The notes beneath the pieces were generated by a model that saw nothing but the letters and a program-made list of their open reading frames with translations, was not told the DNA's origin and did not search any database. 64,000 nucleotides of DNA from Dulcicalothrix desertica PCC 7102 (GTDB lineage: Bacteria > Cyanobacteriota > Cyanobacteriia > Cyanobacteriales > Nostocaceae), in assembly GCF_003991905.1 (NCBI RefSeq), contig NZ_RSCL01000028.1, positions 1 to 64,000 of the forward strand, given 5' to 3'. Of the stretch, positions 44,553 through 53,932 are shown one piece after another (position 1 is the stretch's first letter; every line of letters starts with the position of its first letter). Both the position numbers and the translations under genes were made by a program.

Positions 44553-45422
44553 TTAAGATGGAAAAAATAAAACAGGGTACCAACTTTGTCGTAAAATTTC
44601 AGCAGCAAAACTGGAAACGAGCCATTCTTGGAGTTTACCTATTGTTCCTGATGAGATTGCAATAGCAGTAATATCTTCCATTACAGCGATATCTAAAATG
44701 GTAGTAACAGAGCTTCCTTCCCGCACTTCTGTGTCCACCTGTAAATTAAGCTTCTCTAAATCGGCTTTAATTATAGATAGAGTTTCTTGTGCTTGCTGCG
44801 GTGAGACTTTTACTGGTACGTCTCGACGACCACTTGATTCTAAAACCCAACAAAGCTTACATTTTTGGAGATATTCCCCAGGTTTTTGAGCTAATTGCTT
44901 GATTTGTTCGATTAAATTATCTGCTACTTGACTTTGATTATAGGGAATTAGCAAGGAACGAAAAAGATGCTGACAGCGAAGCGCCAGTTCTTCGTTTGTA
45001 TATGCAGCGATTAATTGAGGACGTAGTACTAATAAAGGAATCTTGGTTTGACGTGATAAATCAGCCATTGTACTACCTACTAATTTCTCCGTTATGGAAC
45101 TACGGCTTTGTGAACCCACTATAATTAATTGGGATTGATATGTTCGAGCTACTTTCAGAATTGTTTCTACTGGTTTTCCTGATTGAACTTCTATTTTTAC
45201 TTCTACACCAGCAGGACTTTCACCGATAGCTTCCGCTAATCGAGTTTGAGCTTGCTCGATTTTGTCGCTATCGACTCGTACTATAACTCCTTTATCAGAT
45301 AATGCGACAGTATGGAGAAACACTATTTGCTTTACTCCTGCTTTCTCTAAGCTAGGGACAAAATGCGCTAGACGATGTAAACCGTCGGAAAAGTCCGTAC
45401 AAATCAATATTTGTGTAAACAT
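44553..45422 (-). CDS. Tandem universal stress (UspA) domain protein
   Basis: This protein of about 289 residues contains two UspA-like halves. The first starts TQILICTDFSDGLHRLAHF and ends with the ATP-type motif IVGSQSRSSITEKLVGSTMADLSRQ near 101-125. The second, about 150-289, is diverged and has AIAISSGTIGKLQEWLVSSFA. The start at 45422 removes an unlikely hydrophobic prefix. It heads the unit with the haem-HAMP and MinD-like genes. The shared order suggests a stress- or redox-linked switch. Confidence 0.8.
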   Translation of the reverse strand: MFTQILICTDFSDGLHRLAHFVPSLEKAGVKQIVFLHTVALSDKGVIVRVDSDKIEQAQTRLAEAIGESPAGVEVKIEVQSGKPVETILKVARTYQSQLIIVGSQSRSSITEKLVGSTMADLSRQTKIPLLVLRPQLIAAYTNEELALRCQHLFRSLLIPYNQSQVADNLIEQIKQLAQKPGEYLQKCKLCWVLESSGRRDVPVKVSPQQAQETLSIIKADLEKLNLQVDTEVREGSSVTTILDIAVMEDITAIAISSGTIGKLQEWLVSSFAAEILRQSWYPVLFFPS

Positions 45423-45451
45423 ATACAAGTAGATACATAGAGTTAAAGATA

Positions 45452-45603
45452 TTTTAAACCACAAAGCATACAAAGGGCACGAAGGAAGAAGAGAAAAGTT
45501 TCAGTGAATATAGGAACACTATAGCAGCTTGGAATGAATTGTAACTGCATAAAAACATGGTTTAATATTTTTCTTTGTGTTCTTTGTGACCTTTGTGGTT
45601 TAT
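45452..45603. repeat. MITE-like inverted repeat (CCACAAAG type)
   Basis: TAAACCACAAAGCATACAAAG at the left and CTTTGTGACCTTTGTGGTTTA at the right are imperfect mirror images about 150 bases apart. This word family is frequent in bacterial intergenic regions. No gene inside. Confidence 0.45.
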
Positions 45604-45636
45604 TGAAATACTGTATTTAATTAATAACTGACAACC

Positions 45637-45910
45637 TACATGGACAAATAAACAACCAGATATAATTAATACACAAAAATCGGCGTCAGTACTTAACGAA
45701 CAACAACTTCAAATCCATAAATTATTACATAGTCAAAGGATAGTAACAAACACATTAGCACATCTCCTAGGAGTAAAAAACACAGACTGGGAAACATATG
45801 ATAATAGTAACAATCAAACTAAATTATCAGAAACCGAAGTGAAAATCCAACAATTAATACTCGCAAATCCAGCCACCTTACAACATTTGTGTCTAGTGTA
45901 CAAAATGTGA
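45637..45910 (+). pseudogene. Coding-like frame without a start codon
   Basis: A frame is open from a TGA near 45630 to the TGA at 45908. It encodes about 90 residues including SVLNEQQLQIHKLLHSQRIV and ANPATLQHLCLVYKM. The amino-acid composition is protein-like, but no ATG, GTG or TTG with a ribosome-binding site is present at its head. It may be the tail of a lost gene or start at an ATT. Function unknown. Confidence 0.35.
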
Positions 45911-45956
45911 GATATTAGAGAAAATAGATGTGTTGTAATCCTTATATTAACCAAGC

Positions 45957-46916
45957 ATGTCCAACCGTAGTTTCGCCATTCTGGGAACTGGTGCATTAGG
46001 TGGCTTTTACGGCGCCAAACTGCAAAAAGCTGGTAAAGATGTCCACTTTTTGCTGAACAGTGATTACGACTATGTTAGTAAACATGGTTTGGTTATTGAG
46101 TCAAAAGATGGTGATTTCACCCTTCCTCAAGTCAATGCCTACAATGATGTAGAAAAAATGCCACAATGCGATGTCGTGGTGATAGCACTGAAGACGACAC
46201 AAAACCATTTATTGCCGCAAATGTTACCGTCTGTCGTCAGAGATGATGGCGTAGTGTTGGTCTTGCAAAATGGACTAGCAGTGGAAGAAGAAGTTGCCAA
46301 AATAGTTGGTAATGTCAATATTATTGGTGGGTTGTGTTTTCTCTGTTCCAATAAAGTCGCAGCAGGACATATCCGTCACCTCGACTATGGACAAATTACT
46401 CTAGGGGGATATGCAAATGACTATGAGTCAACTGGAGTTACACATTATATGCAGCAAATTGCCAATGATTTTGCTAGTGCTGGAATCTCAATGGAATTAG
46501 CTAAAGATTTATTACTAGCTCGATGGAAAAAATTAGTGTGGAATATTCCCTATAATGGGTTGTCTGTAATTCTCGACGCTAGAACAGATGAATTAATGTC
46601 TTATGTCCACACTCGCCAATTAGTTGAACAGTTGATGCATGAAGTTGCATTAGGGTCATTAAGTTGTGGACGCATAATTCCTGATAGCTTTATTCAAACA
46701 ATGTTAAATTACACCATAAATATGAAGCCTTATCGTACTAGTATGAAAATTGATTATGACGAAAGGCGCCCTTTAGAAGTAGAAGCAATTTTTGGAAACC
46801 CATTACGAAAAGCCCATTTATTAGGTGTAAATTTACCACAGATTAGTTGCATATACCAGCAGCTAAAGTTTTTAGATGAGATTAGAAGAGTGGAAGTAAG
46901 GGATTTAAATTCTTAA
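45957..46916 (+). CDS. Ketopantoate reductase-like protein
   Basis: This 319-residue protein has the PanE/ApbA fold. It has the NADP-binding FAILGTGALGGFYGAKL at 6-22, VVIALKTTQNH near 74-84, LQNGLAVEEEV near 102-112, and the C-terminal helical domain with KLVWNIPYNGLSVILDA near 190-206 and NPLRKAHLLGVNLP. The lysine in RWKKLVWN and the asparagine are the usual catalytic pair. PanE makes pantoate for coenzyme A, but many paralogues act on other 2-oxo acids. Confidence 0.85.
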   Translation: MSNRSFAILGTGALGGFYGAKLQKAGKDVHFLLNSDYDYVSKHGLVIESKDGDFTLPQVNAYNDVEKMPQCDVVVIALKTTQNHLLPQMLPSVVRDDGVVLVLQNGLAVEEEVAKIVGNVNIIGGLCFLCSNKVAAGHIRHLDYGQITLGGYANDYESTGVTHYMQQIANDFASAGISMELAKDLLLARWKKLVWNIPYNGLSVILDARTDELMSYVHTRQLVEQLMHEVALGSLSCGRIIPDSFIQTMLNYTINMKPYRTSMKIDYDERRPLEVEAIFGNPLRKAHLLGVNLPQISCIYQQLKFLDEIRRVEVRDLNS

Positions 46917-47070
46917 CCGAGGGGTATTTCGATGATAAATTCTGTTCCTTCTCCTGGTGTCGAGATGCATGTAATTTCACCCTTGTATTTTTCGACTATA
47001 ATTTCATGACTGACTGCTAAACCTAAACCTGTTCCTTTTCCCACCTGCGACAATGAATGCGTAGAAACCA
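46913..47070 (-). pseudogene. Histidine kinase C-terminal remnant
   Basis: On the minus strand the frame reads VGKGTGLGLAVSHEIIVEKY, then GEITCISTPGEGTEFIIEIP and a stop. That is the G2 box and end of a HATPase domain. The segment before it (expected FFTTKP) is already decayed, and nothing upstream to 47262 continues the kinase. Its stop codon overlaps the end of the ketopantoate reductase-like gene. It is a dead 3' fragment. Confidence 0.75.
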
Positions 47071-47262
47071 GGTTTATGCAGCGTAAGTCCTATATAACTT
47101 CACTTTGTCAGTTGCGGTTGAGGTCAACTGCATATAATTTCCCTCTTTTACATGTTGGCTGTAATCATTAAGTATTCTACTCTTGTTTCTCCCAATAGTT
47201 AGATGTAATTGCCTTTGGGAGCAATGCAATGTAGTAGTTGTGAATTATAGAAGGATTGCTTC
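47071..47262. other. Intergenic region before the lactonase-like gene
   Basis: With the kinase remnant, about 345 bases carry no intact gene. TAGAAGGATTGCTTC supplies a weak ribosome-binding site for the ATG at 47263. A GTTGCGGTTGAGGTCAAC-like inverted repeat lies near 47110. Nothing else seen. Confidence 0.35.
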
Positions 47263-48114
47263 ATGCGTATTCACCATTTAAACTGCGGTTGCATGTGCCC
47301 TATAGGAGGCGCCCTTTTTGACGGTTTTAGTCGTGGACTTACTGCGAGTCTTGTTTGTCACTGTTTGCTAATTGAGACTAATCAGGGATTGGTTCTGATT
47401 GATACTGGGTTTGGGGTACGTGACGTTAAGGCGCCGTTATCACGACTCAGCCCATTTTTCATGAATCTAAATAGAATTCAGTTTGAAGAAAAATATACCG
47501 CGCGCGCTCAAATAGAGCAGTTAGGATTTAAAACAAGTGATGTACGTCATATTGTGCTTACGCATTTAGATTTTGACCATGCTGGAGGATTGGAAGATTT
47601 TCCGGAAGCGACTATACACGTTATGCAAGCAGAGCTTGATGCAGCACAGGAACGAAAAGGTTTTATATCTACACAGCGCTACCGTCCAAATCAATGGGAT
47701 GAAGTTAAACAGTGGAAGTTATATAGTGCATTGGGTGAATCTTGGTATGGTTTTGAAGCAGTTCGCGACCTCGATGGATTACCCGAATCTATTTTAATGA
47801 TTCCTTTGGCAGGTCATACACGTGGTCATGCTGGTATTGCTATTGAAACATCTGAAGGTTGGCTTTTACACGCAGGTGATGCTTATTTTTACCGAGATGA
47901 AGTCGGAACAGATAAACCAAACTGTACCCCCGGTTTACGTGCTTACCAATGGTTTATGGAAGTTGACCGCAAAACTAGACTTTTGAATCAAGAACGATTA
48001 CGTGCGTTATCTGTAGCACATAGTAATGAGGTACGATTGTTTTGTAGTCATGATGCCATTGAATTTGATACTGCCAAAAAAATCAATCCTTCCCCTGTAC
48101 ACGGTCGAGGTTAG
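47263..48114 (+). CDS. Metallo-beta-lactamase-fold hydrolase (lactonase-like)
   Basis: This 283-residue protein has the zinc-binding signature VLTHLDFDHAGG near 98-109, LVLIDTGFG near 42-50, AGHTRGHAG near 184-192 and LHAGDAYF near 203-210. The HxxxDH arrangement is that of the AHL-lactonase-like branch of the MBL superfamily. Zinc-dependent hydrolysis of an ester or lactone is likely, but the substrate is unknown. Its end overlaps the convergent NDH-2 gene by 32 bases. Confidence 0.85.
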   Translation: MRIHHLNCGCMCPIGGALFDGFSRGLTASLVCHCLLIETNQGLVLIDTGFGVRDVKAPLSRLSPFFMNLNRIQFEEKYTARAQIEQLGFKTSDVRHIVLTHLDFDHAGGLEDFPEATIHVMQAELDAAQERKGFISTQRYRPNQWDEVKQWKLYSALGESWYGFEAVRDLDGLPESILMIPLAGHTRGHAGIAIETSEGWLLHAGDAYFYRDEVGTDKPNCTPGLRAYQWFMEVDRKTRLLNQERLRALSVAHSNEVRLFCSHDAIEFDTAKKINPSPVHGRG

Positions 48115-49378
48115 GAAGTGGGACATCCTGATATTTAGCCAAACTATCTTGCCTAAAGATTAACCGTATAGGATGTTCGCGCAAAAAGTATATCCATCCC
48201 CAGCTAATTAAAACGTGTAAACGATTTAGATTTCCTGGTAAACAAGCGAGGTGAATTACTAGCCACAACAACCAAGCAGGAAACCCTGTTAATTTAACTT
48301 TACCAATATGAGCTACTGCTGCATGGCGCCCAATAATGACCATTGAACCTTGGTGTTGATAATGTAGTGGTTGCGGATTTTTACCTTTGATTTGCCGTAA
48401 AATATTATTTGCGGCAGTTATTCCTTGCTGTATTGCTACTGGCGCCACCATTGGTAATTGTTTATCGTGAAGTGCTGCTAAATCTCCAACGGCATATACT
48501 TGGGGATGTTCGGGAACCTGTAATGTCGAGAAAACCTTCACTTGATTGTTGCGATTTGTTAACAGTCCCCATTTATTAAGTTTATTATCTCCCTCAACTC
48601 CCGCAGTCCATATTACTGTGTGGCAAGGAATAACGCGCGAGTCTTCTAAATGAACAGCGTTTTCTGTCACCCCAGTCACGCGAGAATTTAATTGTACTTC
48701 TACTCCTAATTGCCACAATTGACGCGCAGTATAATTACTCAAACGAGTTGGCATATCTGGAAGTAGTCTTTCTCCTGAGTGCAGTAATAAAACTCTAACT
48801 CGACGAAAATCTAAATTTGGATAATCTTTACTCAGCGTTCCGTAAACTAAGGTCGCTAACTCTCCTGCCATCTCAACCCCAGTGGCGCCTCCTCCTACAA
48901 TTGTAAATGTCAATTGCTGTTGTTGTCGAGATACCCGTACTTCCTCTTGCGCTACCTCAAAACAATGTAATAGATGATTACGTATATTTACTGAATTTGA
49001 CAAAGATTTCAGCGTTAATGAATGCTCGTAAGCACCAGGTACTCCAAAAAAACGCGAAGTACTGCCACAGGCTAAAATCAAGTAATCATAGGTAATTAAG
49101 ACACCATTGACTTCAATAATTTTGTTTCCTAAATCTATTTTGTCAACTTCGCTAGTGACAAATTTGATATTGCTATATTTTTTGATTAAATTCCGAATCG
49201 AGTAAACAATGTGTTCTGGCGCCAGTCCACAGGTTGCCACTTGATGCAGTAAAGGTACAAAAGTATGATAGTTTTCGCGGTTGACTAGCAGCACCTCACA
49301 AGGGGAATTTCCTAAAGCGCGTGCTGCTGATAGTCCAGCAAACCCAGCTCCTATAATCACAACCCTTTGACGTGTCAT
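48083..49378 (-). CDS. Type II NADH dehydrogenase (NDH-2-like)
   Basis: This is a 431-residue two-dinucleotide-binding flavoprotein: RVVIIGAGFAGLSAARAL at 4-21 for FAD, FTIVGGGATGVEMAGELA near 154-171 for NADH, and VYAVGDLAAL near 305-314. NDH-2 enzymes pass electrons from NAD(P)H to quinones at the membrane without pumping protons. The C-terminal part has the amphipathic and hydrophobic stretch AWLLWLVIHLACLPG, fitting peripheral membrane binding. It stands alone, followed by the convergent lactonase-like gene. Confidence 0.88.
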   Translation of the reverse strand: MTRQRVVIIGAGFAGLSAARALGNSPCEVLLVNRENYHTFVPLLHQVATCGLAPEHIVYSIRNLIKKYSNIKFVTSEVDKIDLGNKIIEVNGVLITYDYLILACGSTSRFFGVPGAYEHSLTLKSLSNSVNIRNHLLHCFEVAQEEVRVSRQQQQLTFTIVGGGATGVEMAGELATLVYGTLSKDYPNLDFRRVRVLLLHSGERLLPDMPTRLSNYTARQLWQLGVEVQLNSRVTGVTENAVHLEDSRVIPCHTVIWTAGVEGDNKLNKWGLLTNRNNQVKVFSTLQVPEHPQVYAVGDLAALHDKQLPMVAPVAIQQGITAANNILRQIKGKNPQPLHYQHQGSMVIIGRHAAVAHIGKVKLTGFPAWLLWLVIHLACLPGNLNRLHVLISWGWIYFLREHPIRLIFRQDSLAKYQDVPLPNLDRVQGKD

Positions 49379-49601
49379 TATCCCCCCAACACCAAATGCT
49401 TAAAAAATTTCCACATAATAGCTCAAACAATAATTATTGTTCTTACAAGTAATCTTATGAGAAGCGGAATAATTCCGCAACTCGGAAATTTCTAGTATTT
49501 ACAATCAATACAGCTAGACATATCAAGTAAAATTACCTAAGTGCATTGGACATAAATAATACAAGCATTAACAGAGAGGGAAGGGAGGATATAAGCTGGA
49601 G

Positions 49602-50093
49602 TTAGTTAGGGAAAAAGCTTCTGAGTTTTTCTATGGCCAGACGAATTTCTTCAAGTTCTTGAATTTCGAGAGTCGCGAAGCACTCCTTAAGATATTCGGT
49701 GTGTGCAGGGAAAACTTCTTCAAATATTTGCTCACCCTCTGGAGTCAAAACAGCTAAAAAGCTACGACGGTCATTTGGGGGAACCTCGCGACGCACCAAA
49801 CCTTTTTTTTCCAGACGGTCGATAATACCAGTTAACTCACCCTTAGTGGTTAGGGTTTTCTTCGCTAACTTATTAAAAGTCATACCTGAAGTATTGCCCA
49901 GAGTGCAAATCACATCGAATTGGGACGAAGTTAAACCAAGCTGACGAACGTGAGCATCAGAATAACTGCGGTATGCATGATATGCAGAAACTAGCGCGCT
50001 TAAAGTGGGGTAAAACGTTTCAGACGCGGCAACTTCTACAGATTTTTTTCCATCGATTGTGGTCACAGGCTTGATTATATCTAAACAGTACAT
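49602..50093 (-). CDS. MarR-family transcriptional regulator
   Basis: This is a winged-helix repressor of about 163 residues. LTSSQFDVICTLGNTSGM and FNKLAKKTLTTKGELTGIID are the recognition region, near 59-98. LEKKGLVRREVPPNDRRSFLAVLTP near 101-125 is the wing. The start at 50093 (MYCLDIIKP) is chosen over a TTG-like upstream extension. MarR proteins respond to phenolic or oxidative compounds. No target operon is apparent in the adjacent genes. Confidence 0.88.
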   Translation of the reverse strand: MYCLDIIKPVTTIDGKKSVEVAASETFYPTLSALVSAYHAYRSYSDAHVRQLGLTSSQFDVICTLGNTSGMTFNKLAKKTLTTKGELTGIIDRLEKKGLVRREVPPNDRRSFLAVLTPEGEQIFEEVFPAHTEYLKECFATLEIQELEEIRLAIEKLRSFFPN

Positions 50094-50213
50094 TAAAGAA
50101 TGGCTTGGATGTAATAGGCGACTGGACAAATCGAGAATCAACGTGTTAATTCTTTATCGCCAATTAGCTATCGACAATTAGCCGTCTAACTATTATCCAT
50201 TAATTGTTTAATA

Positions 50214-50717
50214 TTATCCATTCACGATTCGGATAAACTTCGACAGCAAAGTATTAAACGACTTTTTGAGTTGGTGTCTACGATTCCACTTCTGAAACTC
50301 CAACTCATACTCTTCGGTATTTTTGTTAAAGTTGTTCCATCCATCTAGTCCAACTGCCAATACTGATATCAGCAAAGGATATAGTGCCCAAGAAATACTC
50401 CAACCACCGACAAAATCCACCATTAACAAGAACGCATTTACTATAGTATAATTACCTATACGTTTATGAAACTGTTTTTGACGGTACTTAGAAAATGCGA
50501 GTCGTTGCTGTACATCACCTTGTTGAACTATCCACTCACCTTCAGCAAGGTTTAGCAATTCTGGAGAAATTTCTAATTCTCTTGCAATTTCTCGTAATTG
50601 TTCGTAACTAAACTCTTTTTCCTGGTCTGAAGCTTGACGTGTAATTGCCAGGTGAAGAATTTGCTGTATGTCTTCTTGGGTATAAGAGCGTATAGGTTTG
50701 TTATCTGAAGGCGCCAT
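50214..50717 (-). CDS. 2TM-domain protein
   Basis: This 167-residue protein has a cytoplasmic N-terminus with YTQEDIQQILHLAITRQASD and a helix-rich segment FSYEQLREIARELEISPELL. Two membrane helices follow at about 90-108 and 112-128 (2TM domain), then a charged tail. The N-terminal module is common in cyanobacterial 2TM proteins. Role unknown. A membrane-signalling or scaffolding part is possible. Confidence 0.75.
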   Translation of the reverse strand: MAPSDNKPIRSYTQEDIQQILHLAITRQASDQEKEFSYEQLREIARELEISPELLNLAEGEWIVQQGDVQQRLAFSKYRQKQFHKRIGNYTIVNAFLLMVDFVGGWSISWALYPLLISVLAVGLDGWNNFNKNTEEYELEFQKWNRRHQLKKSFNTLLSKFIRIVNG

Positions 50718-50923
50718 AGTACTAAAATTCCAAATTAATATATAAAGTGGCGTATATAGTCATTGCTCTATTATTCCTAGCGTAACACTTATAGCCCAGA
50801 CAGCGCGCGTCTGGATTTCACAACCGTTTGTATACTAATTACCGTACAAGTTACAAAACTACACAATTTGTGTTAATTGTTTATTTATTACTTTTAGCAA
50901 CCACTACCAAAAAGTACAAAAAT

Positions 50924-51700
50924 ATGTATTTAACTTGGCTTGATAGCAATTCATGGCTAATTGAAATAGCCGATTTAAAAATTTTGGTTGACCCTTGGCT
51001 AGTTGGTCCATTAGTTTTTGGAAATGCACCTTGGTTTTTCAAGGGAGAACGAACCCAACAACGTTCAATACCAGAAAAAATAGACTTAATTTTATTATCA
51101 CAAGGGTTAGAAGACCATGCTCATCCACCAACATTAGAAAAGCTTGACCGTGGTATACCAGTTATTGCTTCTGTAAATGCAGCCAAAGTAGTATCAAAAT
51201 TGGGTTACACCAAAATTACAACCTTAGCGCATGGAGAATCATTTACTTTTGCAGATAAAGTCACTATCATAGCGACTCCAGGTTCACCAATTGGCCCAAT
51301 GCTTACAGAAAACGGGTATGTGTTGGTAGATACAATTAATCAAACTAGTTTATACTACGAACCTCATGGTTATCACTCACCCACCCTCAAAGAATTAACA
51401 CCAATCGATGTAGTCATAACCCCAATAATAGATATAGAAATAGTCTTATTTGGGTCATTTATCAAAGGTGTAAGCAGTGCTTTAGAATTAATCGAATGGT
51501 TAAAACCACAAGTAATAATTAATACCGCAGCCGGTGGGGATGTCAAATTTGACGGGTTGCTAGCATCAGCATTACGAGCAAAGGGAGGCGCCGCAGAACT
51601 GCGTAATCTTCTCGCACAGAAAAATCTTTCTACAAAAGTAATAGAAGTGGCGCCAGGTAAACGCTTTGAAGTTGAACTTGCTCGCGCAATTGGTACATAA
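50924..51700 (+). CDS. UlaG-like MBL-fold protein
   Basis: From the ATG at 50924 the protein has 258 residues and starts MYLTWLDSNSWLIEIADLKI, then LVDPWLVGP, as in UlaG/YjjX-type MBL proteins. The expected HxHxDH site is replaced by LLSQGLEDHAHPPTLEKL: GLEDHAHPP still has D, H and H. Later VITPIID and INTAAGGDVKFDG replace the downstream ligands. The metal site is partly altered, and activity is uncertain. The upstream frame to 50828 is an unlikely extension. Confidence 0.75.
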   Translation: MYLTWLDSNSWLIEIADLKILVDPWLVGPLVFGNAPWFFKGERTQQRSIPEKIDLILLSQGLEDHAHPPTLEKLDRGIPVIASVNAAKVVSKLGYTKITTLAHGESFTFADKVTIIATPGSPIGPMLTENGYVLVDTINQTSLYYEPHGYHSPTLKELTPIDVVITPIIDIEIVLFGSFIKGVSSALELIEWLKPQVIINTAAGGDVKFDGLLASALRAKGGAAELRNLLAQKNLSTKVIEVAPGKRFEVELARAIGT

Positions 51701-51705
51701 AGTAG

Positions 51706-51764
51706 GGTGCGTGAAAGCCATTACAATCAAAAAGCGAAACGAAATTAAAGTGCTTTCACGCACC
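51706..51764. repeat. GGTGCGTGAAAGC...GCTTTCACGCACC inverted repeat
   Basis: A perfect 13-bp inverted repeat (51706-51718 with 51752-51764) around a 33-nt loop directly follows the stop at 51700. It is related in sequence and layout to 10800-10858 and may be a terminator or small mobile palindrome. Confidence 0.65.
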
Positions 51765-51929
51765 ATCTAATTAAAATTTTGTAATGGCGCCGTACATTCT
51801 ACGCCAAAAGTCATATACCCTACGCTTAAAACCTCGCGTGAGAGCGATTACAGACAAAAGCGGGAACAGTTTAGAGAATAAACCACTCTGAAGGCAGAGA
51901 AGTTTCTTTATAAATCTTAGTAAAAATGT

Positions 51930-52050
51930 TTAGTGTAAAAGTCTATAAACTACAACACCACCATAAGCAATTCCAGAATTCGTATGTTTAGTAACATCCC
52001 CCCCATATCCAAGCTTTATCATTACGGTTATCCGGATAGAGAGTAGGCAT
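51930..52050 (-). pseudogene. Short frameshifted coding fragment
   Basis: On the minus strand a frame from the ATG at 52050 reads MPTLYPDNRNDKAWIWGG. It would continue DVTKHTNSGIAYGGVVVYRL to the stop at 51930 if one base of the seven-G run at 51998-52004 were absent. Both sides look coding. It is a small remnant or a gene with a homopolymer frameshift. Family not recognised. Confidence 0.35.
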
Positions 52051-52486
52051 GGAACTAGGAGTTTTCACGTCAGTATATATATAGTGAGTTGTGAGGAACT
52101 GTATTTTTTCACTCAGATTTTTTAGTAAGTGCATTTTTTTAAACTATAATAATAAGTTTTGGCTATGCTACTTTACTAACGCTAAAATTTGTCGTACTAT
52201 TAGATTAAAGCAAAACTCATACTGACTTCGTATTTTTACCGTCGCCGCCAGCGACCAAGAGCTATAGATACTCTTAAGCGAAAAACAGCGTGCTTCTAAA
52301 TAATTTTCAACTAATGGGAAAGTAGGGGAACAAATTTGGATAACCGCTCGTCTTGACAAAACCTGTATAGACGCTCTTGTGACACCCGTGTTACCCAACA
52401 GCTGCGTAAGATTAAAACTGCCTTTCCCAACCAGCCTTAATAATTCAAGATTTATTCTTTAATGCGAGTAGAGGAAAAGCGCACCA
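52051..52486. promoter_or_regulatory. Upstream region of the sigma factor gene
   Basis: This stretch contains no convincing gene. A minus frame at 52168-52398 lacks protein character. It should hold the promoter of the sigma gene. AT-rich TTTTTTAAACTATAATAATAAG near 52134-52155 contains a TATAAT-like -10 element. Confidence 0.35.
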
Positions 52487-53473
52487 ATGCCTATAGTAAA
52501 CATTTCAACCGAAGAAAATACGAACGCCAAATTCACGGCTGATATGGTGCGAACCTATCTGCGCGAGATTGGTCGTGTACCGTTATTAACCCGCGAACAA
52601 GAAATTGTTTTCGGGAAGCAAGTCCAGCAAATGATGACGCTTGTTGAAGCCAAAGAGGCTTTAGAGAAAAAACTGCGTCGCGAAGCTAGTCTGAAAGAAT
52701 GGGCAGAACATGTCAAACAGCCAGAAGCTGATGTAAAGCAGACTGTGCATCAAGGTAAGCGAGCCAAGCAGAAGATGATAGAAGCCAATTTGCGCTTGGT
52801 AGTAGCGATTGCTAAAAAATACCAAAAGCGGAATATGGAATTTCTGGACTTAATTCAGGAAGGAACGCTTGGTTTAGAGCGAGGAGTTGAGAAATTTGAC
52901 CCAACTCGCGGTTATAAATTCTCTACCTACGCTTACTGGTGGATTCGTCAAGCTATTACCCGTGCTATTGCCCAGCAAGGACGCACTATTCGCTTGCCAA
53001 TTCACATCACCGAAAAACTCAACAAAATCAAAAAAGTACAACGAGAGTTAGCGCAACAGCTAGGTCGCTCCCCAACACCTGGGGAAATTGCCAAGGAACT
53101 CGAATTAGAGCCAGCGCAAATCCGTGAGTACATGAATATGGCTCGTCAGCCAGTTTCTTTAGATGTGCGAGTTGGTGACAACCAAGATACTGAGTTGCAA
53201 GAAATGCTTGAGGATGATGGTCCATCACCTGAGTATTACACCACTCAAGAGTTCTTACGCCAAGATTTAAACAACTTGCTTTCTGAGCTAACTCCTCAGC
53301 AGCGCGAAGTTCTTGCTTTACGTTTTGGTTTAGAAGACGGTCACGAATTATCGCTTGCCAAAGTTGGCGAACGTTTAAATTTAAGTCGTGAGCGCGTCCG
53401 TCAATTAGAGCATCAAGCTCTTGCTCACTTACGTCGGCGCCGAGCTAACGTCAAAGAGTATGTAGCTAGCTAG
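52487..53473 (+). CDS. Group 2 RpoD-like sigma factor
   Basis: This is a 328-residue sigma-70 protein without the long N-terminal region 1 of the housekeeping factor. Region 1.2 is [21 protein letters not shown] (18-38). Region 2 is [20 protein letters not shown] and [17 protein letters not shown] near 144-160. Region 3 follows, and region 4.2 has [19 protein letters not shown] near 292-310 with the HTH. Group 2 sigma factors of cyanobacteria (the SigB/C/D/E type) direct stress and nutrient responses. A clear terminator follows at 53512. Confidence 0.92.
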   Translation: MPIVNISTEENTNAKFTADMVRTYLREIGRVPLLTREQEIVFGKQVQQMMTLVEAKEALEKKLRREASLKEWAEHVKQPEADVKQTVHQGKRAKQKMIEANLRLVVAIAKKYQKRNMEFLDLIQEGTLGLERGVEKFDPTRGYKFSTYAYWWIRQAITRAIAQQGRTIRLPIHITEKLNKIKKVQRELAQQLGRSPTPGEIAKELELEPAQIREYMNMARQPVSLDVRVGDNQDTELQEMLEDDGPSPEYYTTQEFLRQDLNNLLSELTPQQREVLALRFGLEDGHELSLAKVGERLNLSRERVRQLEHQALAHLRRRRANVKEYVAS

Positions 53474-53511
53474 ATTTGTGGGCAAAGCCCCACTAAGCTT
53501 AATTAATTTAC

Positions 53512-53542
53512 CCATAGGCTAAGTAAAGCCTATGGTTTTTTT
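53512..53542 (+). terminator. Rho-independent terminator of the sigma gene
   Basis: CCATAGGCT (53512-53520) pairs perfectly with AGCCTATGG (53527-53535) around a 6-nt loop, then seven T. A smaller GTGGG/CCCAC hairpin lies at 53479-53492. Confidence 0.9.
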
Positions 53543-53932
53543 GTAAAAACTGTCTTTTAATAGATTTTTGAAGATATTTATTTCAAAAAAATCTAAAGAA
53601 AATATAAATATTGTTCATTAAGAATAATTACGTAGTTGGTTGAAATATTTAGATAACCAATCATTTTTTAAGTAAAACTGGTTTTTGTGTAAATAATCGT
53701 GTGGGAACAGCAAAAAAGACCTAAAAACATGGTAATTTAATCATTATTGTTAAAATATTACCAAAAATTTACCTACTAAAATTGTTTTGCTGAGAGAATA
53801 AAATATCAAACCTTAGACCGAGTGTCTACGTACAATAACTTAGGTATATTTATGTAAGTTAAAACAAGAACATATAAAGTCGAATATAAAGGCTTAAAAG
53901 TTTAGATATAGATTTGTGAGGAGGTGGCGAGG
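53543..53932. other. AT-rich intergenic region
   Basis: About 390 AT-rich bases with no open frame of note. It ends with GAGGAGG at 53918-53924, the ribosome-binding site of the next gene, and must contain its promoter. Nothing else seen. Confidence 0.4.

Noticed and set aside
52168-52398. Open frame of 76 residues on the minus strand upstream of the sigma gene
   Set aside because: No ribosome-binding site, no recognisable pattern. More likely promoter DNA of the sigma gene.
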